NCBI GenBank assembly: GCA_007026445.1
Contig: VDMD01000048.1
Location: 1 to 64,000, forward strand
Source of the DNA: Schizophyllum amplum
Lineage: Eukaryota; Basidiomycota; Agaricomycetes; Agaricales; Schizophyllaceae
DNA: 64,000 bases
Direction: 5' to 3'
Shown: positions 1-13,100 of the stretch, one piece after another
How the letters are laid out: each line of letters begins with the position of its first letter
Position numbering within the stretch: the first letter of the stretch is position 1
Translations under genes and position numbers: made by a program
The notes under the pieces: model-generated
Databases searched by the model: none
What the model was told of the DNA's origin: nothing
Seen by the model: the letters and a program-made list of their open reading frames with translations, nothing else

Positions 1-749
1 ACATTGTAGTACAGGTCCTGCGCGGCGAAGATGCTAATAGCGAGCGCAGAGTCGCTCGCTGTGGCACCCATCACCGTGATCGCGACATGCTCCTTGATGT
101 CTGCGAACGTCAGAACAAGTTCTGCGCTTTCGACGATGCTGCTCACTGAAGGGACCCGGGTTCATGAAGCGCGCGAACCAGGAGTCGCGAATCGGGAACC
201 GAGAGTTGGGGTTGGCACCGGGAATAACTCCTCCATCGCCTTGCCGAGGATGAACGCGAAGATCTGCAAGAACAGCTGGCTGACGCTGATCGTCTGCGGA
301 CGGAAGTACTGCACGGGCACCGTCAACGGCAGCTCAGATCGCGCGCAAAACGATCACGTACAAACAGCTGCCCGAGTACGGAAGCAAAGGCGGCAAAGCC
401 AATGCCCAGGACCACGCTGCGGAGTGTGAAGATCGGCAACGATGGGTCGTCCTCCAGCGACATTAGCCGCATCGCGTAGTCACGTGCGCTCTCTGCCAGC
501 ACATAAGCGAGAGTACGACGAGCATCGAAGCGTAGGAGACGCACCAATCGGCCGCTCGTTCCCGTTCTCATCCAAGTCTACCGCACGGACGTCGTCGAAC
601 ACTTCTCCCACGTCGTCGTCCCCCGTCACTTCCACAACGGGGGCCGCCTTACCGCCCAGCTCCTTGTCCTTTTCGAACAAGAAGCTGTCGGAATGCTGCG
701 GCGCCGTCGGTTGCGTCTTCTCTAGGGTCGGCGCATCGAAGGCGGCCAT
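1..749 (-). CDS. OPT-family oligopeptide transporter, N-terminal part (cut by window edge)
   Basis: This is a proton-coupled oligopeptide transporter of the fungal OPT family (isp4-like), a multi-pass membrane protein importing small peptides. The likely start is the ATG at 747-749 (MAAFDAPTLEKTQ); an in-frame ATG lies upstream at 785. An acidic cytosolic N-terminus leads into SLEDDPSLPIFTLRS and a first membrane segment (VVLGIGFAAFASVLGQ), then YFRPQTISVSQLF and the family signature NPGPF..KEH. Introns are visible at 544-493 (gtgcgt...cag), about 366-317, and after NPGPF (about 155-110). The frame slips by one base near 226-230, where GEVIPG is expected, so a base is probably missing there. 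The C-terminal part lies left of the window. Family assignment is firm; the substrate is inferred from the family. Confidence 0.85.
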
Positions 750-3700
750 CGTCGGCGTGCAGGCGAGAGCGCGAGGTCTGCTCAAGGACCAAGGGCGTAA
801 GCTCTCCAGGCATCAGAGTGCTCGTCCTTTATACACGCTTATCGCGCTATCAGGCACAAGCTCCAGTGGAGGAGAGAAGGCGAGGGTGTGATGATGATGA
901 TGTGGGGGTGGCTTGGAGTGCAGTTCAGATCTGAATCTAGTAACCAACCCAGCTGGCCAGTCGGCGGAATCTTGGATAGGAAGTCGGATCCAGCGGCGGC
1001 TGAGCAGCCCGTCCAGGACCCGTGTGCTAGCTTCCTGTGATATCAAGGCCGCATGAGGTCCGAAGCGATAGTCGATTTGGGTCCCAAAGCACGCGAGATA
1101 GCGCATTTGTGGCCAGCAGTTCGTCTTGACGAAGGCGCAGAATGGCAAGACATCTGCAGTTGGACTGCATTTGCATGAGCAGGATGACTTCGGACGCAAG
1201 TAGAGGGCACCGCAGAAACGGCGCCAACGCGGGAACCGAGAAGTGTCACTGTGATGAAGAAAAGCCTGAGAAAAGCTCGGATCGAGTTTGACTTGGCGCG
1301 CACGTGTAACACATGATGTTTGCGTGACCCGAACACTTCAACGTTCGTCATCGACGCTGGTATCCCTACAACTTGCAAGATTCTCTCGAGGCCAGCAAGT
1401 ACGCCCAGTGCAGCGCTGCTCAATCGGGGCCTTCGATTCCACACACTGCTCGGCGAGGTCGTATGTCTGTTTTGCCCATTATCACACTGCGATGGCTCGG
1501 GTATCGACATAAGTTACGTACCTCCCTATGTATAGTAGGACACTGGCAGGACGTATCCTGATTCCTGAACATAAGTACTGTATCCAGATCTCCGACCGTG
1601 TATTGGCCGGGATATGTGATGCCGACTGTGACGCTCTTCAAGTTATAACAATCGAGCCCTCATGACCTGTAATCTCATTTAGTGGGCGACAAGGTGGAGC
1701 GGATGAAAGCCTAGGTAAGGCTGGGACCAGGTGAGGTACTGACGCATGTGATGTCCAAGGTACGACCAACGCAGTGCAAGCGGACAATGGCAGAAGCCGG
1801 CGTACTGCCCAGTGCCCCGAGCAGCGCTGGCAGCTTCGCTTGCCAGCTGTCGTCAGACTCTCCGGCCACACGAGCCGATCAAAGCGTTATTAGAGGCTAT
1901 ATGGCGCGGTTTAACAGCTCAAAGTTCACTTGAAAGTTTCAAAATGGTAAGCGAATAATTCAGAGTTGGCTGTGAACTCTGAAAAAGGTTTTAATTTTTC
2001 AAACAGATGTCCCACGCGCTGAGACGGCTCGAGGGCCTCGCAAGAGCATCTGAGGAGCCGCGACGGCTGGCAAGGGCACCGACAGGGTGGCAGACACGCA
2101 GCCGACATACATGGCTACCTGTGGCCACTTGAGGGCAGGTCTGAGGGCCGCCAGCGCGCGCAGGCGCCGGGCACTCGATTCAATTTTCACTTGAACTTTG
2201 AAGAAGTGGTCCGTAAAAATTCAAAACGACATCTCAAAACTTCAAAAGTCTTGAATTCAGAACTGCGTTCAACTCGTTCCATATAGCGTCTATTGACTAC
2301 TGTTTTCTTGTCCTGAGTTTCAACAAAGAGAACGTGAGCGGATGGAGAACAATCTAGTCATGTAAACTACTTACCGATGGCAGAAGCTCGCTACATGTTC
2401 CCGCAAGGTACGACGTCGCCATATGGTCAACGTCGTCTTATCCTATACAAGAGTCGACGCTGTACAGGGTCCGACGCTCCGCATATCGTCCTCCTATTTC
2501 ATCTTCCACTATCTGCCTTCCGCGAGATGGGCCTGTTCCTGCAGATCTGTCAACCAGGGAAGTGAAGGGAAACGAGGGCTCGGAGAGCATCTGTATATGG
2601 ACGAAAGATATCCGTGCGTCTGCAGATATGCCACCCGCAGAGCGTCGCCATAACCTCGGGAATGCCCCCTTCTTGTTATCGAACTCTCTCGGAATGTGGG
2701 CGCTGTGTGGCGTACGGCGCCAGAGCTTCCTCGAACCCGACCGCGCCCTGTCGTCCGTGAGAGCGTGAGCGCTCGTCCTACTACTAGGCTTGTATATGTT
2801 TTGAGCCAAGCCGGGTTGCATATGGCGACTGAGGTCCCAGCCTAACTCCGTTGAGTGAGTCGTCGAAATCCCAAGCAGCCGCCCCGAATAGCCACCCTTG
2901 ACTGGTGATGGCGAGCGATGGACAGACTTCCAAATCGCCATCTGCCAATAGACGCCCCATGAACGTCCGCCGATAGACGCCACTGCAGCGTTTGTCGTGG
3001 ACCGGTAGACTCGCGATGAATCAGGTGACGACTGACCAACGCGACGCCAGACTGACGCGGATTGAGCACCGATAGCTCGTCACTGGTCCACCTGTGCCGT
3101 CCTTTACGCCACTTTCGCCGCCCTGCGGAGCACCTGCCACCATCCCGCCCCGCTCGCGTGATTAGTTCAAGTTGGCCATAAAGTGCTTCCAACCCGGGTT
3201 TCAAATCGTTATCGCGCGAGGGACGGAACGAGGACCGCGGGATGTAAAGGAACGAGGAGGGACGCCACCTTTCGCGGCACGCTAATTCCATGTGGGAGCT
3301 GCTTGGCTCGCCATTGGGATATCGTGTCCTGAAGCTTGGCTGTGTTTCGTATCCGTAGATTATGAGGCTCGCCGGTAAGGAAACCGTCTCCCGCGGCATA
3401 CCAAGGGATCTGGGCGATGGGCGGAGCATGGGCAGGCAGATAGGCTTAGGAACACTTGGGAATCAGAGACATCGGATGGAGCCTCAGGGTCGAGAGAATT
3501 ATGGTGAGGTGGGATTTCGGTCGCAGATGAGGCCGCCGTGGTTGAGAAAGACGGCCGGACGGATATGGCGAGACGTGCACCGAGTCGTATTTGGATAGTG
3601 TCCCCAGAAATTGGGAGGCATAGCCTAAGGTTGAACTTGGTACGCGCTTGCGATAGACAAATTCCGGACCCGACGCAGGCGATACATCTTCCGTCCGTGG

Positions 3701-4349
3701 ACGGTGAGGTAGCGCAACGACAGCGAGCCAGGGCGTGGTGATAACAAGCACCGACTACAGAAGTGATGTTGGTGGGACAGTTGCTCACCCGTCAGACCAT
3801 GAGAGCGATGTTTCTGTGTAAAAGGACAATGCGTTCTCGTCCTTGGAGGCCATGTCAGCGACTGCCAGCCCACCGAAAACAGAAAACAGAAGCGTACGTA
3901 CCTTGAGCTCAGCCTTGCCATACCGGCGCTTCAACTTCGTCGACAGATTAACATAGGCAAGAGGGCGGCATGTCCTTTGTTCTGTTCCTAAGCGATGTAG
4001 CCCGAGACAGTTGGGCGCTCGCCCGCTCGCGTGGTAAGTAGCCAACACGCGAACATGAGTCACGGTGCTTGCACACTTGTTGCACACCCAAATTCTCGTC
4101 CCTGGCCACTTATGACGGCGAAGTATCTCGGAAAAAATGCAAGCCCTGCGATATACTTATGATGTGAGACGTAGAAGACGCGTCTGCTCAGCGCTGAACC
4201 GACTCACAACGATCGATATGTTAGGGAGCGGGTAGCATGACGTGTTCCAGTTAATACGTGCGAATAGCCGTGTTTATAAATCGGACGAAGAGCAGAGTAT
4301 GCAGCCCTCGGGGGCGTGTTTGCAGCTCCTACTATGAGAATGCAGTCCC
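750..4349. other. Gene-poor interval between the OPT and SNARE genes
   Basis: No recognisable protein, RNA gene or intact mobile element was found in these 3.6 kb. Several open frames of 100-195 codons exist (for example minus strand 2438-2983 and 2842-3429), but they overlap each other in different frames, lack motifs and lack a consistent splice structure. They look like chance frames in GC-rich DNA. A small AT-rich stretch at about 1915-2270 is described separately. Confidence 0.5.
1915..2270. repeat. AT-rich segment with imperfect inverted ends, possible MITE relic
   Basis: A GC-rich core (2010-2170) is flanked by AT-rich arms rich in TTCAAA/TTGAAC words. The left arm contains CAAAGTTCACTTGAAAG (about 1919-1935). 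The right arm contains TTTTCACTTGAACTTTG (about 2184-2200), whose reverse complement matches the left arm with a few mismatches. This resembles the terminal inverted repeats of a small non-autonomous element. No target-site duplication was confirmed and no transposase is present. It could equally be a chance inverted repeat. Confidence 0.25.
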
Positions 4350-5904
4350 TCATGCAAGCGACCCGCCCGTATCACCGCTGCTCTTCTTACCACATTGGTT
4401 GAGGCCCGCCCCGCAAAACTGCGCCATGAACACCCAGACGAGGATCTGATGGATGAGCGTCAGACAAGACGCGAATCAGGCAAGAGGATGTGAGTGCTGG
4501 TCAGAATCGGGATTGAGGAATAAAGAAGTGATGAGAATAACAGGGAGGGTAGAGTCAAGTGCAAAAGAGAAGACAGCAAGAGATGGGACGAGGGACGAGG
4601 GAAGGAATAGGAAGCGTTGACAGAGAGAGGTAATGAAGTGAGAACAAGCGATGATTCCGACATCGCGAGTCCCACAACATCGCGAGTGCCCCAACATGAG
4701 TCTAATCACCACAGCACTTACCAGCGCCACGATCACACACAAAATCACCACCTTTGTGTTCCGCCACCACATCTGCCGCCGCACGGTGCGCGCGCCGCGG
4801 CGGAAGGCGGTCGCCTGGCCCGCCATGTGGTCCGTCTTGTCGACGAGCAGCTCGATGCGCTCTCCGCGACTCAGAATCTGCTCGACGTTCTGGACCATGA
4901 TGTCCTGTGGGTGTGGGTGAGCAGGAGGGCGGGCGAGCGAGGAGAATGAATGGGTGAGTCGCGGGGCAGAGAGCAGGCAAAGCCGAATTCCTTGCAGCGA
5001 GACCGGGGGCAGGGGACTACCCACGACAGGGGTACGATACTTGACGAACGACCGACTCAAGAACTGCCTAATTCACCTTCACGCTCTGCAACTCGTTCTG
5101 CGCCCGCGCGAGCTCGTCCTGTGGTGGTGCGGTGTTGAACTCGTGCATCAGCTTGGCGAGCGTGCTGTCCGTGAAGCCCTCCATGTTTTCCAAGAACTGT
5201 CGCCCGTTCGTCAGTAATCGCCCGTTCGTCGGTGATCGCCCGTTCGTCAGTAACCTAATCGACAACGCAACCCGTATACACGACGGCCAGCTTCCCCATG
5301 CCGACAGATCTCAACACTCACATGCGCCTTCACCGCTCCCAGGAAGCCAAAGGGCATTCGCCGCCCCGCGCTGTCGTCGGCCATGACGAGGTACGTGTAC
5401 CCGCTCTCGGAAATGTAGTGGAAGAGGTAGGTGGACCAGACATAGGTGAGCTTGCTGGGGTGAATGGGTGAGTATTGAGTGTGTGGGCCTAGGGGAGCAA
5501 TGGGGGCCAGGAGAGTGAATATGATTCAGGAGAGGGTATGATTCAAGAGCTGGTCATCCAGGGAAGGGTAACCTAGGAGGGGGCAAGGACTCAAGGAAGA
5601 ACAAGAGCCATAGGAAGGCGAACCGAAGAAGGGGTGAGGGAAGAAGGCGGCCAATAGTGCTGCCGCACGCACCTGTCGTTTGGCGGGATCTTCTCAAGGA
5701 TAGTCTGCGTCGCTTGTGCGAAGTTGCCTCTGTAAAATCGGGATAATGAATCGCCGCTGTGAATGCAATAGTGTCTGATAACGCACCTCGACGTATCTGT
5801 CTGGTGCTGTGCGATGATGTTTGTGCCCTGCGCGACGCAAGCTGTTATCTGGCCTGGGCGTCAGATACAGCTGAAAAAGCAGCGGTCGAGCTCACGAGAG
5901 ACAT
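4350..5904 (-). CDS. VAMP7-like longin R-SNARE (synaptobrevin family)
   Basis: This is a membrane-fusion R-SNARE acting on endosome/vacuole or secretory vesicles. Seven exons join cleanly: 5904-5896, 5848-5787, 5729-5673, 5454-5322, 5196-5077, 4904-4722 and 4445-4350. They total 660 nt (219 aa), almost the size of human VAMP7. The protein starts MSLITACVAQGTNIIA and has a longin domain (about 1-120), then a SNARE coiled coil. The coil contains ILSRGERIELLVDKT, whose first Arg is the zero-layer Arg, then RRQMWWRN and a C-terminal membrane anchor (VVILCVIVAL/ILVWVFMAQFCG). A short luminal tail ends in GGSLA. The 9-nt first exon was chosen because it restores the conserved MSLI start. A tandem repeat fills the end of the intron upstream of exon 5. 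Yeast Nyv1 is the likely functional counterpart, by inference. Confidence 0.93.
5197..5256 (-). repeat. Intronic minisatellite at a SNARE 3' splice site
   Basis: Three copies of an 18-bp unit (plus strand CGCCCGTTCGTCAGTAAT, with small variants) abut the acceptor of SNARE exon 5. On the coding strand each unit carries ACTGAC or a close variant, a branch-point-like word, so the candidate branch site is repeated three times just before the AG. Confidence 0.8.
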
Positions 5905-6910
5905 GATGGGCGAAAGGGATGGGTGCTGGGTGCTGGATGTCGTGGGCTTGAGGAAGATAGACGATCTAGAGATGACGATGAGGGGTGTGCATTGACAGGC
6001 AGACTGACGGTGGCGTCGTACTCAGTTATGTATGTAAGTCTTTGGGAAGAGGGAAAATGTTGAGGAAAGAAAGCGGAAAACACGTATTTCAGTCCAGCCA
6101 GGTATGTATGTTCGATGAGCAGTTCTTGTCTTGGTAGGCCCCGTCCAACGACGTTCAAGGCAAACTTCGCGTGGTAGTCGTCTGGAACAAGGCGGCGCTA
6201 ATAAGTAGTAACTGCCGATGACGATGAATTATGACGGATGTCATCCCAAAAAGGAGATCTCCTATGTTATGCACGAACCACGAGGGTATCGCTCAGGTAT
6301 CGCTTTAAAACAGGCTCTGAGCTTGCTTCAAACTTCTCTGCGATCTTCCATTCTTTCCCATCCATCTTCTCGCCATCTAACTTTATGTCACCTCCCAGCC
6401 TTCCTCTCGCGCAGTTCATGGCCCCTCATGGGTTTGAAGTTTCCTCCCAGCTTTTCTCTCGTGCGTCTGTGGCAGATTCAAAAGTTCGTCATCGGGGTAC
6501 AGATCGCCAAATCCGCGGACGGGCCTTACGGCGCGGAGTGACGGGCCTTACGGCGCGGACGACACACCCAAGGCCGCCTGCCATTCGGCCATCGACTCGG
6601 AGATGCATGCCGGATTAAACGTGTCCACTGTGAGCCAGCAACGTGGTGGTGGTGGTGGTGGTGGAGTACCGTGAGTCACTATGAATACTCTGCCCTCATA
6701 CCGTAATAAGGCTCACGTTAAGGCAAGGCCTCGGAAACGAGCGACAAGTCGTCGACTATGGACTCGGAGATTGTTCCAACCGGGCACATGATCTGGGCGT
6801 GATTTGGGCGTGATCTGAGCATGATTGATGCCGGCGATGTGCCAGTCTCCAGAGCGAGTCAGCGACACGCGAGACTGGATGAAGTCAGTAACCGCATGAA
6901 CTTGGGTGGC

Positions 6911-6990
6911 GCGTGTATATAGCAACTTGAGACGTGTTTATAGCAACTTGAGACGTGTACGTAGCAACTTGAGACGTGTACGTAGCAAAT
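6911..6990. repeat. 21-bp tandem repeat, about 3.5 copies
   Basis: The unit is TAGCAACTTGAGACGTGTAC plus one base. Copies are nearly identical, implying recent expansion or homogenisation. It lies in the intergenic interval upstream of the SNARE gene. No coding function is seen. Confidence 0.85.
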
Positions 6991-7093
6991 TGGGGTGTGC
7001 GTGTATGCTATTCGGCCTCTGCGTCTCTGCCAACGAATGGGTGATCAGTAAGTTGTGACCTCTGTAGGAACGACAACCGCCTCGTGGGTACAG

Positions 7094-7215
7094 TACGCAG
7101 CCCCCATGGGAATGCAGTCCCTATGCGAGCACCTTGCACCTATGCGAGCACCTTGCACCCCAACCCCCCACCATCGCACTTCTTCCCGACACTGAATGAG
7201 GCCCGCCCCATCAGT
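7094..7215 (-). pseudogene. Degenerate partial copy of the SNARE terminal exon
   Basis: Blocks of this stretch match 4300-4420, the last SNARE exon and its 3' flank, in the same order and orientation. Shared words are GCAGCCC, GAATGCAGTCCCT, CTTCTT and GAGGCCCGCCCC. The copy has diverged and carries its own internal duplication (TATGCGAGCACCTTGCACC twice). It has no splice site or frame that would let it encode anything. Homology was judged by eye. Confidence 0.4.
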
Positions 7216-7376
7216 CCGGTCCCCCGCCCCATCAGTCCGGTCCACAATCCTCCGACAAATCACTGTTGTACACTTTCGCATTTTACACTTGTATAATCTA
7301 TATCATCAGTCTACAATTTTTGCGTTTCCTTTCATCCCTCATCAGCTCCTTTCGTCCATCAGCTCCGCCCTTCACC

Positions 7377-9282
<1,906 letters not shown>

Positions 9283-9423
9283 GTTGGTTGATTTGCGTGC
9301 GCGGGTAGGGTTGGTGTTGGGTTTGTGTCGGTCGTGGTGCTTTCCGATGAGGGAAAACAGTTATGTAGGTAGCAGTTGTCGAGGATTTAGACGTTGAGGA
9401 AGAGCCGCAAAGCGCGCCGGCCG

Positions 9424-9434
9424 CCTTATAGCGG
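9424..9434 (-). promoter_or_regulatory. TATA-like box of TPI
   Basis: On the minus strand the stretch reads GCTATAAGGCG, about 145 bp upstream of the TPI ATG. A TATA element is typical of strongly expressed glycolytic genes. No transcript start was observed, so this is position-based inference. Confidence 0.45.
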
Positions 9435-10115
9435 ATCGATGACGCGCCTCGATCGCGTGGCGCGCCGAGGCGGGCTAGACCGAGCTCCGCCGCCGTTCCG
9501 CCGCCCAGCCTGATTGTAGGCGCCTGCCTGGCCGATAGCTCTGCTGCTGACGCCATGCTGTTCGACCGTCTCGACTCTCTGTTATTGGCGCTCGCCGTGC
9601 GTTGCGACATCTAGCCCTCTCTGCGCGCGCCCCTGTGCGTTCAGCAGCCACCATATTAGCCAAAGCCGAGGTTTGGTGAATCCGCACTGAAGACAATCAC
9701 GATCAAGATGGCCGGACGCGCTCTCACGTTGGAGGAGTCGAATCATCGTATACGTATGTTCTTCTCCATGATATGTACTCTGGGCGAAGCTGCAGACGTG
9801 AAGAGCGCCGAGCACGACGTCACGTTTACGCACTGGTATTCCGAGTCCTGCCTACCATCCGACATAATGTTGTTCTCAAAGGATCTACTGAGATGCAAGG
9901 CTTGAGTGCGAGTGGTTTATCGCTCGATTAGGGGAAGATTTAATGTCGATGAGTTGAACGTGAAGCTTGAAGCTTGAAGACGAAGCCCGCGGACATTACA
10001 CAGACACCCCTGACTGTTGAATATGAGTGAGGACTTGGTGAGGACAGAGACCGATCGACGCGCGCGCCCTCGGGCCGGTATGCGAACGACGATCGCGTTC
10101 GGAGTGTAAACGGCC
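9435..10115. other. Divergent promoter region TPI / MRF1, with one short open frame
   Basis: This region must hold the upstream sequences of two head-to-head genes. A 65-codon plus-strand frame (9708-9905, starting MAGRALTLEESNHRI with an ATCAAGATGG context) is the only protein-like feature. It matches no family I know, and a GTATAC after codon 16 might be a donor. I do not call it a gene. Confidence 0.4.
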
Positions 10116-13100
10116 ATGGCAGCTCGGGTCCTCGTCCAGCGTGCGTATGCGACAGCAGCCTCGTCTCGCCTGCCCGCACTTGCCGAGCTCGAGACCCGCG
10201 CCGGCCGCGTTCTCCGCATCGCCAGCAAGCGCACGTCGACCGAGCCTGCCCGCCCACGTCAACACGCCTCAGCCACCGCCCCGCTCGCCGCAGCATGGGA
10301 CCGGTACCAGTCTGCGCGCGACGCTGCCCTCCAGACCGCAGACCTCCTGCACGACTCTGACCCGGATATGGCAGCCATGGCCCGCGACGAGCTCCCTGCG
10401 CTGCTCGCCACGCTCGACGACCTCGCGACAAACGAGCTGCCCCGCCTCCTCATCCCGCCCTCCGACACCGCCGCCCTCGGCGCCCTGCTCGAGCTCAAGC
10501 CTGGTGTTGGCGGCGCAGAGGGCGCACTCTTCTGCGCTGACCTCGAGCGCATGTACATGCGGTGCGCAACTCACCGCCTTCGTATTCCACCCGCTCATCA
10601 CGTCTACAGCCTCGCTACAACCCATGGATGGCAAGCCGCACACGTACACCGCTCAGAGACAGAATCAGGCGGCATACGCGAGGCTCTGCTCGAAATACGC
10701 CCAGGCAAAAGGCGCAAGACGGACGACGACAATCTGGGCGTATATGATGCTTTGCGGTATGTCCTCGTCGCTGTGCCCCCCTCAATAGCACACCTATTCC
10801 ACTCCCGCCTCCCTCCCCCTCCCGTCCCGCCTTTCAACTACTCCTTACCCAACATGCTCGCACTCTCAACTGCTTCCTCTCCTCTTCTATTTCTCCCCAC
10901 CGCTAGACGGAGCCTCCCTCCCTTCCCCCACCGCTAGACGGAGCCTCCCTCCCTTCCTCCACCACTAGGTGAGGGCCGCACCCCCCTCCATACCTAAAAC
11001 TCGACCCCCTTCCTCGTCCCCTTCCCCTTCCCCTCAAAAACACTTGCTATCACCCACTCCCCACCCCAACCAACACAATATCAATTATCTAACCCCTCTA
11101 AAACACCCACTAATCCCTTCCCCGTTCACTCAACGCTCGCTGACGCCCACTACTCAACGCTCGCCCACGCCCACTACTCAACGCTAACACCCCTTACCAA
11201 CCTCGACGCTCGCTAACGCTAATCATCTAACACCCCTCTAAAACACCCGCTAACCCCACCCCTCTTAAAACCCTTCCCCTGTACTACTCCTCTACAATGC
11301 TAACCACCCCACCCCCTCAACGCTACCACCCCTCTAAAAACCCCACCCCTCTAACCACACCCACCCCCACTAATCCCTTCCACCCCCACTAACACCCACC
11401 CACCCCCTAACCTACCAGCCACGAATCCGGCGCACACCGCGTCCAGCGCGTGCCCGCCACCGAGAGCGGGGGGAGGGTGCATACGGTGAGTTAGGGTTTG
11501 GGTTTTTGGGTTAGGGAGGGGGCTATTTTGGGGGAAAGTGAGGGAGGGAGGGGGGAAGGGGTGAAAAGGGGTGGAGAGGGGGATTGGTGGGGTTTTAGTT
11601 TGGGGGAGGGGAAGAGGGGGAAGGAGGACCCTGGCGGGGAGGGAGGATGGTAGCCCCCCCTCCTGGTGGGGAGGGAGGATGGTAGTCGAAGGCCTGGTGG
11701 GGAGGTCGACCGCCTGGTGGGGAGGGGAGGACCCTGGCGGGGAGGGAGGACGGTAGCCCCCCTCCCTGGCGGGGAGGGGCGCGCTTGGAGGTGTCGAACT
11801 CATGGCGAAACGCTGCGCGGACGATGAGCTCCCTCTCTTCTTCCCTTTCTCTTTTTGGCCCTCTTCCCTTTCTCTCCCCACCCTCCTGCCCCACCTCCAC
11901 TCGCTCACCCCCACCCGTCTAAGCTATTACAGAGCAAGAAGGAACCCTTCCCTCACCCCCACCTCCTTCCCACACTTCCCACCTCCCCCCACCCCACCCG
12001 TCTAAGCTATTCCTCCTTCGTCCTTTCACCCACCCTCCCACCCGCTCACCCACACCTCTCCCCACCCAAACAAACAAAAAACTAACACCACCCCCCCCCC
12101 CCCCCCCACCCCACAGTCCACCGCATCCGTGCTCGTGCTGCCGCTCGTGGAGGAGGGGGAGGAGGGTGAGTGGGTTTGTTCTTTGGGGTGTTTTTAGGGT
12201 GGTGTTTTTGGGGTGTTCTTCTATTATTTGGGCTTTGAGGGGGCTTTTTGTGTGTGTGTGGGGGGGAGGGGGGGTTGGTTTGGGAGGAGGCGGAGGCTTT
12301 TAGGGTTTGAGAGGGAAAGGGGTGGAGGGGTGAAGGGGGGGAGGAGGAGGGGAGGAGAGGGGAGAGAGGAGATGAGGGGGAGGGGGAGGGAGAGGGGAGG
12401 GCGAGAGGGAAAGGGGAGGGTGATTATTATCTTTCTTTGCACGTCCTGGGGTTGGGGGTCGGGTCTTCCTGCGGCGACGGCGAGCCTGGAGGCGGTTGGG
12501 GCGGGGACGGCTGCGGCGAGGGAGGCGACGCTCGAGGCGGCGGCTGTGGCGACGGCGCTGGAGGCGGCTGCATCGACGGCTGCGGCGAGGGAGGCGCGGG
12601 AGGCGGCTGTGGCGGGAGGCGACGGCGACGGCGACGGCGGCTGTGCGACGACGGTGAAGCGGGAGGCGGCTGCGGCGACGGTGAGCCTGGAGGCGGCAGA
12701 GGCTCCCGTCACCTCTCGCTTTCAATGGGCTTCCTCCTCTCGCTTGCAATGGGCCCTCTCTCTCTTCGCTTCCAATGGGCCCCGTCTCCTCTCGCTTGCA
12801 ATGGCCTGTTTTACTCTCCTGTTTTATTCTTCGCGTCTGATCATCCTCCTTCATTTTTCGCGTCTGATATCCTCCTTCATTCTTCGCTTTGGAAGCCTTG
12901 TGTTCGTCTTCGCGTCTGATATCCTCCTTCATTCTTCGCGTCTGATGCCTCCTCTTTTATTTATTCGCATCTGATACCCCTCTCGAAACCCGAACCGCGA
13001 ACTGACGAAATTTCCTTTTTCATCTTTTTTTTGTGCACGGACCGACCTCAACTCACGCCACGCAACGACCTTGACCTCGACCTCACCACCCTCACCACCC

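Larger units (their letters stand above)
5905..7360. other. Repeat-rich interval between the TPI 3' end and the SNARE start
   Basis: No gene is recognisable here. The stretch holds a (GTG)n run (about 6638-6664), short GATTTGGGCGT-type repeats (about 6785-6830) and a 21-bp tandem array at 6911-6990. It also holds a degenerate copy of part of the SNARE last exon (about 7094-7215). Open frames at 6218-6618 overlap in two frames and have no motif. Confidence 0.5.

Noticed and set aside
2438..3429. Two overlapping minus-strand frames of 181 and 195 codons
   Set aside because: Different frames over the same DNA, no motifs, no splice plan; I could not connect them to any transposon protein.
12224..12974. 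Long frames on both strands (up to 253 codons) in MRF1 intron 3
   Set aside because: Low-complexity Gly/Arg or Pro/Ser strings caused by G-rich and C-rich repeats; they lie wholly within an intron bounded by good splice sites.
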